Counted from the stretch's first letter, positions 1 through 12,270 are shown. The stretch is 64,000 bases of DNA from Juglans regia (GCF_001411555.2 NC_049905.1:9825053-9889052); one strand, 5' to 3'. Numbers and translations: made by a program. Notes: generated by a model not told the origin, from the sequence alone.

Positions 1-540
1 GAGATAATCTCCATCTTTGTTTTGCTAGTAAAGCAAGGTTAAAACTTCTTATATCTTTAAATCCCAACCCTCCATAGTTCTTTTTCTAACACAATTTGGT
101 CCAACTCAACTGATGAATTTTCCTCTCATTTTCTTGTTTACCCCACCAAAACCTTGACATCATATCTTTCAACTCAGTACAAAAACTAGAAGGTAGAAGG
201 AAGCAACTCATTGTATAAGTTGGGATGGATAGGGCAACTGCTTTCAAAAGAGTCTCCTTGCACCTTGTGACAACAACTTCTCCTTCCAAGCTTGAAACTT
301 TTGCCATACCCTTTGTTTTATAGACTGAAAAGCACAATGTTTGGACCTCCCAATAACAGGTGGAAGTCCCAAATATTTCTCATATTGTTGTATTTCACAA
401 TTACTCCAAAGATTCTTAATCTCCTTCTAAGTATCCACAGTCACATTGCCACTAAACACAATAGTTGTTTTCTCTTTATTAATTATTTGGCCTGAGACAA
501 CTTCATATCTCTCCAACAACATTTGTACCCTTCTGTATTA
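1..540 (-). mobile_element. LINE (non-LTR retrotransposon) reverse-transcriptase fragment
   Basis: Read on the minus strand, this stretch encodes the region downstream of the RT catalytic core of plant L1-type LINEs. Seen motifs include SIPTYTMSCFLLPSSFC, then MMSRFWWG, then KIHQLSWTKLC, and in the next frame GGLGFKDIRSFNLALLAKQ near 1-80. This motif order is characteristic of plant LINE polyproteins. The reading frame is broken by stops and shifts, so the copy is dead. The element continues off the left edge of the window (its 3' side), and similarity fades towards 540, which is probably a 5' truncation point. Confidence 0.8.
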
Positions 541-989
541 GAAGAAATAGAGAGATTTCTTTGGTGATGCGTTTGTGTGGATTATTGTTTAAATTTTATT
601 CATTTGTATTTTTTTTAATATGTAAATGGAGAATTGTTACAATCAAGAAATAATTATTTGAAATTATCAACCAAAATACAAGCTGCAGTGTCTTCTTTGT
701 AACCGTTACATTTACAGTGTAATTATCAATTGCAGAATTGTAACGTCCAATTAATAATTAGAGAATTGTAATAGCTGATAAATAATTATTTTGAAATATC
801 AATGAAAATGCAATCATGAAACAGTATTTAATGAAGCTACAATGCCTTTTTAGTAACCATTAGATTCACAATACATGGATGGGACTGATGACGTTAACTT
901 AAACGTAAAAATAACAAAAAATGTTAAAACAAGATTTGTCATTTGATAGCCACTTTATATATATAAAGATATATAATTTATCTATATAA
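541..989. other. AT-rich intergenic DNA
   Basis: No gene or convincing repeat is seen here. The stretch is AT-rich, with a short near-repeated phrase around 'agaattgtaa' (near 632, 733 and 763), and ends at the target site of the gypsy element. Confidence 0.6.
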
Positions 990-994
990 TGATT

Positions 995-1551
995 TGTTAG
1001 GACTCCAGGCAGCGGGGAAGGGAATTGAGATGGAATCCTAGCTGGAAGAGATGGATCTGTGCGAGAGTCGAACTGAAGTGAAGAAGAACGAAATTTGTTT
1101 TAGTTTAACTCGAAACAGTGCGTTTTGAGTTACCAAACGGTGCGTTTGGTGTTGGGTAGAAATGGTGCATTGAGTCTGAATAAAGTGGTTGTTGTTTGTA
1201 ACTTACTTAAAATGTTGCATTTCATTTATATGAAACGCCACGTTACATCAGTGATTCTAGTTTCATATTTTATTGTTACTTTAACTTTGTCCTTAGTCTG
1301 TTAGAGAATTGAGAAGCATGACAGAGAATGAGAATATAGAAAGGGGAAACGAGGGATTGAGAAGGATTGATCAAAATTCTTGTAATTACAGACCCTTTTT
1401 GGAGGATGGATTCCCTCGAACAATCCCTATTTCCTATTTCCATTTATGAAATTGTTACATTACTTCCATCTTCCTTATTGCCTTGTTCATTCTTTCATTC
1501 ATTACTGTCTCGTAAGGTTCTAGCACCAAGTGAATCAAAGGGTAGTTAACA
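995..1551 (+). repeat. 5' LTR of the gypsy element
   Basis: 557 bp, starting TGTTAGGACTCC and ending GTAGTTAACA. It matches the 3' LTR along its length but carries extra segments, including about 23 bp after 'atgttgcat' (near 1217) and a short 'cagtgcg' stretch near 1117. The element is therefore not recent. Confidence 0.9.
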
Positions 1552-1554
1552 ATT

Positions 1555-1568
1555 TGGTATCCAGAGCC
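1555..1568 (+). other. Primer-binding site (tRNA-iMet type) of the gypsy element
   Basis: TGGTATCCAGAGCC lies 4 bp behind the 5' LTR. The consensus initiator-Met tRNA complement is TGGTATCAGAGCC, so this copy carries one inserted C. Confidence 0.85.
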
Positions 1569-1682
1569 CATCTTGATTGCAGAAGGCACACGCTCCAGGC
1601 AGTAGCAAGATGCTCATCAACACCAAGTTGATTCCCATGAAGAAGGCATGCAAAACATCAATGAGAGGATCAACTTACAGAT

Positions 1683-2810
1683 ATGATTAGAACACTAATG
1701 ACATACCAAAATAACACCGTTAATAAAAAAATCCAAGTGGGGTTAGAGGGGGAACAAATGCATCACATAGGTGGATTTACAAGAGAGATTTGTTTAGATT
1801 TCCCTCACTTTGATGGGGATAATCCATTGAGTTGGATTTTCAAAGCAACACAATATTTTGATTTCACCAAACACCCATTGCACAAAGGCTATTAATGGCT
1901 TCTTACCACATGGAGGGAGAATCTTTGGTTTGGTACCAAGATGCCATGGAATCTGACCAGTTCACGAGCAGGGAGGTTTTGTAAGAGTCGTATTGTTATG
2001 ACTTGGCCCTACGGCCTACGATGACTAGATGGAAGCACTCACACGACTTAAACAAACCTCTTTAGTGGCATTTTATAAAGCTCAATTTGAGGCATTGTCT
2101 AATTGCCTAAGGGGATTATCAGATCATCATAAATCAAGCTGCTTTCTAAGCGGGTTGAAAGATGAAATTCTCTTACTTGTTCGTATGTTAAACCCCAATA
2201 AATCTTGAAGCTGTGTTTGGATTAGAGAAGATTCAATATGAGTATTTGGCTACAACAAGGAAGTCTTCCTTTAAATCTGTGCCAGATAAAGGATTTTCCT
2301 CTCCTGGACAGATTCCTAGTACTTGGAGTCAAGAGAGTGAGGGGAGCATCAAGGCGGCTAAGCACTTACCTCCAAATAGAAAAATATCATCCACTACTAT
2401 AGATGACAAATGTCGTAAAGAGCTTTATTATCACTGTGATGAGAAGTAGAACCCGACACACATTTGCAAAATCCCAAAAATATATCTCTTACACTCACAT
2501 GAAGAATTTAAGGAGGTGATAGAAAATGTTGACAGTGGAGGTGAAGTAGAAACAGAAGAGCCACAACTAGTTGTAATTGAGCAACCTGAACTAGAAATTT
2601 CACTCAATGCAATAGCAGGAACACCAAGCTTCCATATGACGTAGCTCATTGGCAAAATAAATGGGGAACAAGTTGTAGTTTTGGACTTAAGCAGTACACA
2701 TAATTTCATCGACCCATGGATTGCACAGAAAACTCAGCTGAAGGTGGAAGAATCTAAGGATATTTCAGTGAAAATAGCCAATAGAGAGGTGATATGTGGA
2801 GAAGAGTAGT
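1683..2810 (+). pseudogene. gypsy gag-protease remnant
   Basis: Broken gag and protease region of the chromovirus. FPHFDGDNPLSWIFKATQYF (about 1800-1860) is the retrotransposon gag core that assembles particles. CRKELYYHCDEK near 2411-2446 is the remains of a CCHC zinc knuckle. VVVLDLSSTHNFID near 2675-2712 is the aspartic protease active-site region, in which the usual D-S/T-G triad reads D-L-S. Several in-frame stops interrupt it (for example near 1892 and 2447), so no functional protein is expected. Confidence 0.8.
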
Positions 2811-2818
2811 GCAACAAT

Positions 2819-4600
2819 GTGGTTATCACTCTTCAAGGTAACCATTTTAATCCCTCTTTTTATTTACTAAAGTTGGGGAGTTGTGATGTAGTTTTGCGGG
2901 TGAGTTGGTTACAAACCTTAGGCCCTATTATGTGGGATTTTTCAAAATTATCTATAGAGTTTGGTGAATGTGGGAAAATAATTATTTTGAAGGGTTTAGC
3001 TAATAGAGGTCTCACTGTTGAGGGGTGCAGTAAATCAATAGTCACATTTATGAATTGTGGTCAGTGACTATTTTTGCAATTAATGGAGAAAGACACTACT
3101 AAAATTTTCCTAAGTATACATGCTGAGATTCAAACCTTACTCAAGACCTTTAATAAGGTTTTTGACACACCTCATGGGTTACCCCCCACTCAATCTCATG
3201 ATCATAAGATTGTTTTAAAAGAGGGCACAACCAATTTCTACTCAACTATACCGCTGCCCTTACTATCAAAAAATTGAAATTAAGAAGATAGTTGCTAAGT
3301 TGCTTCAGTCTAGAATAATTCATCCTAGTTCCAGCCCACTCTCCTCCCCGATTCTATTGGTTAGGATGGAGAATGGTAGTTGGCGTCTATGTGTCAATTA
3401 CTGACCCCAAAACAAGAAAATAATGAAGACTAAGTTTCCTATATCAGTGATTGATGAATTGCTTGATGAGCAGTACGGGTCAATAGTATTTCTAAACTGG
3501 ACTTGAGGTCCAGTTATCACCAAATTCGAGTGGTTCCAGAAGATGTCGTAAAAACAGCTTTTAGGACACATAAATGGCACTATGAGTTCCTCGTAATGCC
3601 CTTTTGGCTCACCAATATGCCCATTCCACATTTCAAGTGTAGAAGAATGAGGTATTTCAACAATTTTTTAAGAAGTTTGTTTTAATGTTTTTTAATGATA
3701 TTTTAGTTTACATCAAGTGTTGGGCAGAACACTTCACTTGGAGAAGGTATTGACAGTCTCACAAGAGCACAAGTTGTATGCTAAACTTTCAAAATGCAAG
3801 TTTTGTATTTTTGAAATCGATTACTTGGAGCATGTGATTACTGCTGATGGAGTTAAGGTAGACACCTCTAAAGTTGATGCTATGTTGGAATGGCCTAAAC
3901 AGAAGAATGTGAAGTCCTTAAGAGGTTTTCTCGGGTTAGTAGGGTGTTATCACAAGTTTATACGCCATTATGACACCATTGCAGCCCCTGACACAATTAC
4001 TCAGAAAAAATCATTTTGAGTGGACTGAAGATGTGAAATTGGCATTTAATGACCTCTAATAGGCTGTGACACAGCCACCCATATTAGACTCTCAGATTTT
4101 TCCCAACCTTTCATTGTGGAATGTGACACAAGTGGAAAAAGAGTAGGGGCAGTCCTAATGCAGTCCAACCATCTTATTGCATATATAAGCAAGGCACTTA
4201 AGGGGAGGGCCCTCTTATTATTGATATGTGAAAATGAATTATTTGTTTTAGTAGCAATAGTTCAAAAGTGGAGACCGCATCTTCTGGGTCGATCTTTCAC
4301 TGTTAAGACTGATCAGCAGACCCTCAAATTTCTGTTAGAACAATGAGTGGGCACCATGGCTCAACAAAAGTGGTTACGCAAACTCATGGGGTATGATTTC
4401 ATTATTACTTATAAAAGAGGCAAAGAAAATAAGGTGGCAGACGCCATATCTAGAAAATTAGAGGAGGAAGAACCACATGAAGTAGTGTTGGCTATGATCT
4501 ATTTCTCTACTCCCAACTGGGTGGAAGAGTTAAAGGCCGGTTATGGTGAATCAGTTGAGGCCCAGCAACTCATTTGCAATCTATCTAGCAATTTAGATTA
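2819..4600 (+). pseudogene. gypsy reverse transcriptase and RNase H remnant
   Basis: RT-RNase H portion. HGLPPTQSHDHKIVLKEG (about 3170-3225) is the conserved lead-in to the RT palm. [11 protein letters not shown] and [19 protein letters not shown] (3500-3620) are RT blocks. FFNDILVYIK near 3685-3715 is the catalytic motif, normally F-x-D-D, so the first catalytic aspartate is Asn. SKCKFC and GFLGLVGCYHKFI follow. RNase H runs 4116-4346 (FIVECDTSGKRVGAVLMQ, then TDQQTLKFLLEQ). Frameshifts and stops separate the blocks. Confidence 0.88.
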
Positions 4601-5955
4601 GCCTAAGGGGTTCCAACTTCAATAGGGTTTAATTCTGAAAAAGGGGAGAATATTCATTGTACTAGAGTCATCTTTTAAGTCTAAAATACTGCATTACATT
4701 CATGAGGATCCAGTGGCAGGTCATTCAGGGGATTTGAAGACTTATCAAAGGGCTAAAAAAGATTTTATTTGGAAGGGCATGAAGAATGATATCAAGAGTA
4801 TGGTAAGGGAATGTGAGATTTGCCAGCGTGTCAAATATGAGACCATACCCCCACTAGGACTGTTGTAACCATTGCCTATTTCTCAGTAGGCTTGGGCTGA
4901 CCTCTCTATGGATTTCATAGAGAGATTGCCTAAATCTCAAGGATTTGTTGTTATTATGGTAGAGGTTGATTGCTTTACTAAGTATGGTCATTTCATTCCA
5001 CTTACACACATTTATACAATTTCTACAGTGGCAGAACAATTTATGACTCACATCTTCAAATTACATGGGCTACCTAAGTCTATAGTATAAGTTAGGGACC
5101 ATATTTTCGTGAGCTCCTTTTGGAAGATACTTTTCATACTACAAGGGTTTACCCTCCAGTTCAGTTCAGCCTATCACCCATAAAGTGATGGCCAAACTGA
5201 AGCCCTCAACAAGTTCCTAGAGAATTATCTTAGATGCTATGCAAGCAGCAAACCCAGCAAGTGGTATCAATGGCTAGCCCTAGCAAAATGATGGTATAAT
5301 TCATCATTCTACACAACCACAAAGATAACTCCTTTCGAGGCAGTTTATGACCATCATCCACCACCGTTACTTTCTTATGTGTTAAGGACCACAACCAACA
5401 ACGTTGTGGACTAGTTACTCAGAACCAGACAATAGATCTTAACTTTACTCAAAGAAAATTTACATGCTATGCAAAATCGAATGAAAACATATGCTAATAA
5501 AAGAAGAATAAAAAGGGAATTTCAGCTAGGGGACTAGGTGTACCTCAAACTTCAGCTATACTAGCAAAAATTCTTAATGAGTCGTAGGTAGGAACTTGAA
5601 GTTGTCTCATTGTTTTTACGGGCCCTTCAAGATGTTGTAAAAGGTAGGTAGTGTTGCCTACCGCCTGGATCTCCCCACGATAGCCAAACTCCACCCCACA
5701 TTCCATGTGTCATGCCTCAAGAAATGGTTGGTTCACAAATCCAACCCATAGCTTCACTGATTTTGGTTGAAACACATGGTGAGATTCTTCCAAAACCTTC
5801 GACCGTAGTGGATAGATGCATGAGGTGCCATGGGGACAAGGCCTTGACCGAGGTGCTGATCAAATGGATGGAAACCACCGATGAACATAACAACTGGGAA
5901 CCCTTTTGGAGGCTACAACAACTTTACTCATACATTGTGGGCAAGATGCTTTAGG
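4600..5955 (+). pseudogene. gypsy integrase and chromodomain remnant
   Basis: Integrase zinc-binding motif HYIHEDPVAGHSG .. CEICQRVKYE (about 4690-4840, HHCC type) is followed by the catalytic core, including MDFIERLPKSQG (4908-4943) and the DGQTE/N-type core segment near 5185-5230. The C-terminal segment ALTEVLIKWMETTDEHNNWE (5842-5901) resembles the chromodomain that directs insertion in chromoviruses. Several stops are present, for example near 5088 and 5289. It is followed directly by the polypurine tract. Confidence 0.85.
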
Positions 5956-5963
5956 GGAGGAGA
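5951..5963 (+). other. Polypurine tract of the gypsy element
   Basis: TTAGGGGAGGAGA lies directly before the 3' LTR. This is the position and composition of the plus-strand primer. Confidence 0.8.
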
Positions 5964-5965
5964 TT

Positions 5966-6485
5966 TGTTAAGACTCTAGGCGACGAGGAAAGGAGGTTGA
6001 GATGGAACCCTAACTGAATGAGATGGATTTGTGTGGGAGTCGAACTGAAGTGAAGAAGAACAAAGTTTGTTTTAGTTTAACTCAAAACAAGTTACCAAAC
6101 GGTGCGTTTAGTATTGGGTAGAAACGGCACGTTGAGTCTGAATAAAGTGCTTGTTTCTTATAACCTGTTTAAAACGTTGCATTACATCAGTTATTCTAGT
6201 TTTGTATTTTATTGTTACTTTAGCTTTGTCTTGAGTCTGTTAGAGAATTGGGAAGCATGTCAAAGAAGGGGAATATAGAAGGGGGAAAACAAGGGACTGA
6301 GGAATGATTGATCAAAATTTTTGTAATTATAGACCCTTTTTGAAGGATAGATTGCCTCAAACAATCCCTATTTCCATTTATGAAATTGTGACATTACTTC
6401 TATCTTCCTTCTTACCTTGTTCTTTCTTTCATTCATTATTGTCTCGTAAGGTTCCAACACTAAGTGAAGCATAAGGTAGCTAACA
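5966..6485 (+). repeat. 3' LTR of the gypsy element
   Basis: 520 bp, TGTTAAGACTCTAGG .. GTAGCTAACA. It aligns with the LTR at 995-1551 apart from point changes and the deletions noted there. Confidence 0.9.
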
Positions 6486-6640
6486 CGATTATCCTGAAAT
6501 GGTACATCAAAACATATTGATATCGAAATATTTCGTTCAAGTACCTCAATTGGAACAGAATCCAAAACTTCGAGTCTAGGACACCATAAATAACAAGACT
6601 AATGAATGAGAAGTACTATAACCACAAAAAATATTTCATA

Positions 6641-6757
6641 TAAGTAAATTTACAACATGGCGTGGCTTTATGTGATATGCCAAATTTACTTTATAATAAA
6701 AGTAACTTTACTATCTGATATATCACATCAAACCACGTTAGTTTGTAAGTATATTTT
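6641..6757. mobile_element. Palindromic MITE, family P copy 1
   Basis: The arms 6641-6682 and 6716-6757 are diverged reverse complements (TAAGTAAATTTACAAC.. against ..GTTTGTAAGTATATTTT) around an AT-rich centre containing AAAAGTAACTTTAC. Related copies lie at 29886-30000, 36800-36896 and 63806-63935. Confidence 0.7.
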
Positions 6758-7107
6758 TCTAAAAAAATTTTGTAGCTAAAATATTCCTCTAAACGAAATA
6801 AAAGACTTTACATGCTTTACCAAATTAAAAAAAAAAAAAAAACGAATCCAAAGTATAAAAGGATGTAATTGTGTTAAGTGCACTCGGACATCATGTCTCT
6901 TGAGTGAACATCATTTAAGCAATAAAAGTTTTTTTTTTTTTTTTTAATACTAGCGACTAGCCTTTGCAAATCTCCCAAACAATATACATCAAATTTTTTT
7001 TTCTCTCTTTTTGTAAAATCCAGTCTCAGGAAAATTCCTAAAAATTTCAAAATTCTTCATATTAAAACATACATTTTTTAATAAAAATGTTATTTTGTTA
7101 AAGTAAA
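6758..7107. other. AT-rich spacer
   Basis: Nothing recognisable apart from homopolymer A and T runs (near 6827-6842 and 6929-6946). Confidence 0.6.
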
Positions 7108-7116
7108 TTGATTGAA

Positions 7117-7171
7117 GGGAGCTACTACGGCCACAGAAAATAGTCACAGAAAAAATTTACCGAATGACATG
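7117..7171 (+). repeat. Left terminal inverted repeat of the MULE
   Basis: Starts GGGAGCTACTACGG and ends TTTACCGAATGACATG. It pairs with 14217-14271. The flanking TSD is TTGATTGAA at 7108-7116. Confidence 0.85.
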
Positions 7172-8419
7172 TCTATTTGACTTGGCATGCCATGTTTATA
7201 AAAGAAAAGTAAAAAACAAGTGGAAGCTGAAGCCTGCCATTCGCCCCACTTGATTTAAAAAAAATAAAAAATAAAATAAAAATCAAACCTACCATTCATC
7301 CCACGTGATTTTAATTTAAAAAGAAAGTCAAAAAACAAAAAGAACCCAGAACAATTCGTCTCTACCATTCGTCCTTGCCCTCTTTGTATTGCGACAGCCT
7401 ACACCGCCTCAGTGCCTTCTCCCTCTATTTCCAGCACAAATCTCTTATTACAGTCCATCTAGCGTCGTTTCCTCCTTCTTCTAAACGGTAATTTTTCTTT
7501 CATTTTTTTTTCTATTTTTATTCAAATATTAAGATTTTTATCTACAAATATTAAAAAAAATAAGTGTTCAAAATCATAAAATATATTTAGAAATACAAAC
7601 TCACTATGATTTAAATAATAAAAGAAGCTATTTTTATTGGCTATCCTACTGAGCCTTTTCTGTTGGAGAGTTTTAGACTTTAGATTTTTGTATGTGTTCA
7701 AACTTTATGTATACAGTTTTGGAAGTATTAAGTTTTTTTTTTTTTTTAATTAGAACGTATTCAGTTTTAGACCTTAGATTTTGGACTTTAAAATTTTGTA
7801 CGTATACAGTTTATTATTGTATTATTTGTATATATTTGTATATATTATTTCCTTTATATGAAAATGTTTGTTTCCTCACTTTTTGTGCATATGAAGTGGT
7901 CCAACTTTTTATTTGTTTTTCCAGTTTTTGTGCATACAAAGTGGTCCAACTTTTTATTTGTTTCTCTACTTTTTTCCCTTTTTCTCTTGGGTAAAAAATG
8001 GCATGCTCTAACTTATTGTGTTTATTAATTTATGCTTATCATAACTCCAACAAAAAATCTCTAAGCATTTTAGCCTTATGTATGGATGTGTTTGCACACA
8101 ATGGCCTGAGCATTCAGCTCAACTATCAATGGATTCAAAAATTTATATGAGAAATTGCTTCTGTTAGATAGTTGGTATGATTTTTTCCCTTTTCATGGCT
8201 TTAGTACATTTCTTAAAGTACTCTAATTGACTGGTAAAATGCTCCCTTGAGTGTACTGTTTTTAATGTAAAATCCATTGTCAATAATTACAACAAAAACA
8301 AATCATACACGTTTCTGTCAAATCCCTGTGATTGTATATGATTTCTTTCAATATGCAAGTTAATATCTTGATTTGAATGTGGTTGGATATTCTTAGGTAA
8401 TTCAAACACTAGAGTTGCA

Positions 8420-11263
8420 ATGGATTCTAATATGGAACATGCAGATAATGAGTATGACGAGGTAGAAGTTGATGATGAGCAAGAATGTGCTAAAATAGTC
8501 GATGAACCTAAGGTCAGAATGACATTTTTATCTGCAAAATAAGTTTTGTCTTACTATATGAAGTATGGTAAGCAGGAGGGATTTGGAGTGTGTAAATGAA
8601 ATTCTAAACAAGATGATGATGGTAATGTCAGATGGTTTATCTTAATATGTGTGAGAGAAGGCACATCAAATAGTAAGGCTGACAATGTTCTCAAGCCAAG
8701 ACAAACGGAGAAAATAGGATGTATGGCCAGGATTAATGTGATGATGAATGATGAATGTGTATATACCCTGACTAAAGTAAACTTGGAACACACACACATT
8801 TGTAGTCCAGGAAAGGCAAGACATTTCAGATGTTTTAAGAAGGTTGATGTTCGTGTAGCTAAAAGACTTGAAATAAATGACGAGGCAGGAATACGAATAT
8901 CAAAGAATTTCAAGTCTCTAGTTGTTGAGGCGGGAGGTTACGATAAACTATCATTTGGGGAGAAGGAGTGTTGAAACTATATTGACAAAGCAAGACAACT
9001 TCATCTTGGGGTTGGAGGCGTTGAAGCTCTATGTAACTACTTCCAAGAAATGTAAAAAAAAAAAAAAATCCAGATTTTTATTTTTCCATAGACGTGGACC
9101 ATGATATGAGATTAAAGAATGTGTGTTTGGGCAGATGCCCGAAGTAGAGCTATGTATGAATCATTTGGAGATGTGATTACATTTGACACAACATACCTGA
9201 CTAATGCCTACAAGATGCCCTTTGCACCGTTTGTAGGTGTGAATCACCATGGTCAGTCAATCCTATTCGGGTGCGGATTGATATCTAATGAGGATGCACA
9301 TACCTTTGAGTGGTTGTTTAAGTCATGGTTGAAGTGTATGAAGGACCAATCACCAAGTGCAATCATCACAGACCAAGACAAGGCAATACAAATTGCAATT
9401 GCTAGAGTGTTTCCAGCGTCTAGGCATCGCTTCTGCTTGTGGCACATAGTGAAAAAACTTCTTGAGAAGTTTAGGTCACATGCTCGATATGATGAGATTA
9501 AGAGTGCACTACAGAAATGCGTGTATGACTCTTTAATTGAGCATGAATTTGAAGAAAGTTGGTCTGATTTCCTCGACATGTATGATTTGCATGAGAATGC
9601 ATGGTTGGGATCACTATATAGTAACCGACATTTTTGGGTGCCGGCCTACGTTAGAGACACATTTTGGGCTGAAATGTCAACTACACAACGGAGTGAAGGC
9701 ATGCATGCATTTTTCAATGACTACATTAACTCAAAGACCACTCTAAAGCAATTTGTTGATCAGTACGATTCAGCTCTTAGGATGAAGGTGGAGAATGAAG
9801 CCATTGCCAACTTCAATTCATTTAATACTGTGATTCCTTGCATCAGTCGCTATCCTCTTGAGGAGCAGTTTCAAAAAGTATACACAATTGCTAAGTTCAA
9901 AGAAGTACAAGATGAATTTCGAGGATTTCTATATTTGACTACCTCGTATTTCAGATGCGTGGGTGGAAGATACACGTACGTAGTAGCTGATGAGGTTCGA
10001 GTGAGTCATAACTTAATAAAACATGCAAAGTACAGTGTTTTGGTCGATCAAGATCCCCTGGATGTTAAATGCGGTTACAAGTTGTTTGAGTTTAGGGGCA
10101 TATTATGCAGACACACTCTTCGTATATTGGCTCTGCTAGGCAAAAGTACAGTACCATCAAAATACATCTTGGATTGGTGGAGGAAAGATATAAAGTGAAA
10201 ATATACCTTTATAAAAAATAATTATAAGTCGAGTAGTAGCCACGATGGAGAAAGGTACGATAGGATCCAAAATTCCTTCTATAAACTGTGTTCGAATGCT
10301 TCAAAGGCCGAAAGTAGTTGTGTGAAATTGATCAGCCAAATAGAGCAGTTGAAGCTAGAGTACCCTGGCACCAATTCTTAGTGTAGTGAACCAGTTGATC
10401 CACCTACTTCCATGGAGGGCAGGAAAAGTGCAGTTCTTAGTCCGTTGATAGTTCGAAGTAAGGGAAGGCCACCGTCAAGGAGAAAAGCCCACCCTATTGA
10501 GAAGGTTCTTAAGAAAGCGAGTACAAGAAGGAGATTGCGATGTGACCCTGTTGAGGTTCTTGGAGTGCAAAGTAGTCAAATAGCAGATCAATGCAATGTG
10601 AGTAGCACATAATATGTATCTCCTCAAACCCAGGTACTTCATTCCTTTCATGGTTTTTTGTTGTGAGAGCAATATGTATATTTTCGCCATATTTAGATGT
10701 TGTGAATGTGAATAATGCTATTATATATTGTTACATGATATAACAAATCAAGTTTGGACACATGCACCGAAATTTTTTTCTACTCTTTTGACTGCTCCTC
10801 CTTCGCAAGTAAACATTCGCATGATATAAAAAATAAAGTTTGTACCACTATTACATTTTGTTGGTTTTAACACAACATTTTTTATGCCTATAGTATACAC
10901 ATGGACAAGTATACATAACGGATTATTTAGGAATTGGAGCGACTGCTGCTCCTTCTCAGGTAAACCTTCGCAAAATATAAAAAATAAAGTTTGCTTAAAC
11001 ACATTATGATATTACTTTTTGATACATTTGACACAACATTTTTTTTTATGACTATAGTATACACACGGTCAAGTATATACAACAGATTATTTTGGTATTG
11101 GAGCGACTGCTCTTCCAGTGCAGGTAGTGTCAACGTAAGATAATAATGTTGTTTTTTTAATTTTTTATTATTGTTTTTACTAAGTTTTGTTTATTTAGGT
11201 CCAACCATCTCAATTACATCTATCGGAACAAGATAATTATCAGGACAAGTATAAATGGTGGTG
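8420..11263 (+). pseudogene. FAR1/FRS-type MULE transposase, broken
   Basis: Transposase of the MULE. It belongs to the family from which the plant FAR1/FHY3/FRS transcription factors derive. ATG at 8420 follows a probable 5'-UTR intron (donor near 7487, acceptor near 8395). The FAR1 zinc-binding region spans about 8550-8830 (VREGTSNSKADN .. GCMARI .. LEHTH). The catalytic domain is open at 9119-10198: FDTTY gives the first Asp, IITDQDKAI the second, and RSEGMHAFF (Glu codon 9695-9697) the third, with CLWH between. The SWIM finger (KCGYKLFEFRG .. LCRHTL, about 10067-10115) has Tyr in place of its second Cys. In-frame stops at 8540 and 8597, frame breaks near 8970 and in the A-run at 9054-9067, and a stop at 10196 show that it is dead. 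C-terminal exons continue to about 11263. Confidence 0.88.
10740..11130 (+). repeat. Tandemly repeated exon/intron unit in the transposase 3' part
   Basis: Three diverged copies, about 165-175 bp apart. The second and third contain the same exon-like block: 'tagtatacaca' entry, 'ggattggagcgactgct'-type core, then a CAG/GTA donor-like end near 10961 and 11123. The first (ending near 10809) is partial. The intervening 'ataaaaaataaagttt' and 'acacaacattttt' segments also repeat, so exon and intron were duplicated together. Confidence 0.7.
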
Positions 11264-11275
11264 ATTAGTAAGAAT

Positions 11276-11372
11276 GTTTTGGTAGAAATGACTATGTACA
11301 GACACAATTATTGGAGTATATTTTGGTAGAAATTATTGTCGTGCAATTTTGGTAGAAATTATTGGAGTACGT
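11276..11372 (+). repeat. Short tandem repeats (TTTTGGTAGAAAT)
   Basis: The phrase TTTTGGTAGAAAT recurs three times (near 11278, 11320 and 11348) with related tails containing 'attattggagta'. This is minisatellite-like sequence downstream of the transposase relic. Confidence 0.65.
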
Positions 11373-11691
11373 GGTGGAGTTTTGGTCCATTAAATAATTG
11401 TAATGTAATATTCAAACGTACTTCCTGTAATAGGTTTAATGAAATTTCCTGTAATGCATTTTGGTATTAATGGAATTAGTGCAATATCTTGTAATGCACG
11501 ATTTTGTGATGGAATGCGATTACATGGAATGCTATATCCTGTAAAAACTAAAGCTGAAATTGTCATGTGGAGATATACACAGATCTGAAACTGTTCATTC
11601 ATTCTCAAAAGCCAAATATTTACAAATTTACAACAAGAAATGCCCAAAACATAAAAATGCCCATAACATAAAAATGGTCATCTATTACATT

Positions 11692-12117
11692 TCAATATTG
11701 GCTCCAAGGTGGATTTTGGGTGTGCTGCTTTAATTTTGGTTTCCTTCTGGGCTTTTGGTTGAGCAAAGTATCCTGTGAAGGGGATTTGGAATCTTCCTTT
11801 ACTTCTTTCAAACTAGCTTTTGCCACTATCTCTCTTTCAGAGAATGTATGTTCTTCCAACACCACCAAAGGTTTCTCATATGGATTCCTCATCCGTCCAT
11901 CCCTACTTAGTTGGCGACTATCTAATGATGGCAAATCAATATAAGACATTAGAGTACAAATCTAGGATCAACTTCAAGTGATGTTCTTGACAAAAGAACA
12001 CTAACTGAACCAACATCTGAATGTGAAAGTTCCTCAAGAGCGTTAATATCTTTCTTTGCAGCAAGCTCCCGTGCTTCGTTCAAAACTGTACAGCTTTGGT
12101 AAAAGTAGGCATTCTGA
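11692..12117 (-). pseudogene. Captured host exon(s), proton pump-interactor-like C-terminal part
   Basis: On the minus strand, a TTTCAG acceptor at about 12118 opens the frame NAYFYQSCTVLNEARELAAK .. ALEELSHSDV. A stop and frame change near 11947 are followed by LPSLDSRQLSRDGRMRNPYE .. KPLVV. From family knowledge this order (NAYFYQ, ARELAAKKD, ALEELS, LPSLD-RQLSRDGRMRNP, EKPLV) matches the C-terminal half of plant proton pump-interactor proteins, coiled-coil regulators of the plasma-membrane H+-ATPase. The stretch normally lying between ELSHSDV and LPSLD appears deleted or altered. Assignment is from memory of the family, hence moderate confidence. Confidence 0.6.
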
Positions 12118-12214
12118 AATATGAGATAATATCAGTTTAAAATTGAATGCAAAATTACTGACTACATTAGAAACCTAAACTTAACATAATCATTGTCAAG
12201 AAAGCTAGAAAGCT

Positions 12215-12270
12215 AATGAAGATGACTCCACATTTCTATTGCCCTTAGTGCATCATCAAGTTGCTTAATT
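12215..12270 (-). other. Exon-like fragment of unidentified host gene
   Basis: Minus-strand reading KQLDDALRAIEMWSHLH is protein-like and lies between the DXR and interactor-like exons in the same orientation. It may belong to the same source gene as the 12.77-kb fragment. I do not recognise the source. Confidence 0.4.

Larger units (their letters stand above)
995..6485 (+). mobile_element. Ty3/gypsy chromovirus retrotransposon, decayed, two LTRs
   Basis: A full-length but inactive element. Both LTRs begin TGTTAG/TGTTAAG and end TAACA. Flanks are tgatt (990-994) and cgatt (6486-6490), a 5-bp target duplication with one C/T difference. Behind the 5' LTR lies a primer-binding site resembling the initiator-Met tRNA complement. 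A purine tract stands just before the 3' LTR. Between them, in order, come gag, protease, RT, RNase H, integrase and a chromodomain-like C-terminus. That order, with integrase last, is Ty3/gypsy. The chromodomain and the SHDHKI-type RT upstream motif suggest the Reina-like group (inference). Stops and frameshifts break every domain. Confidence 0.92.
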
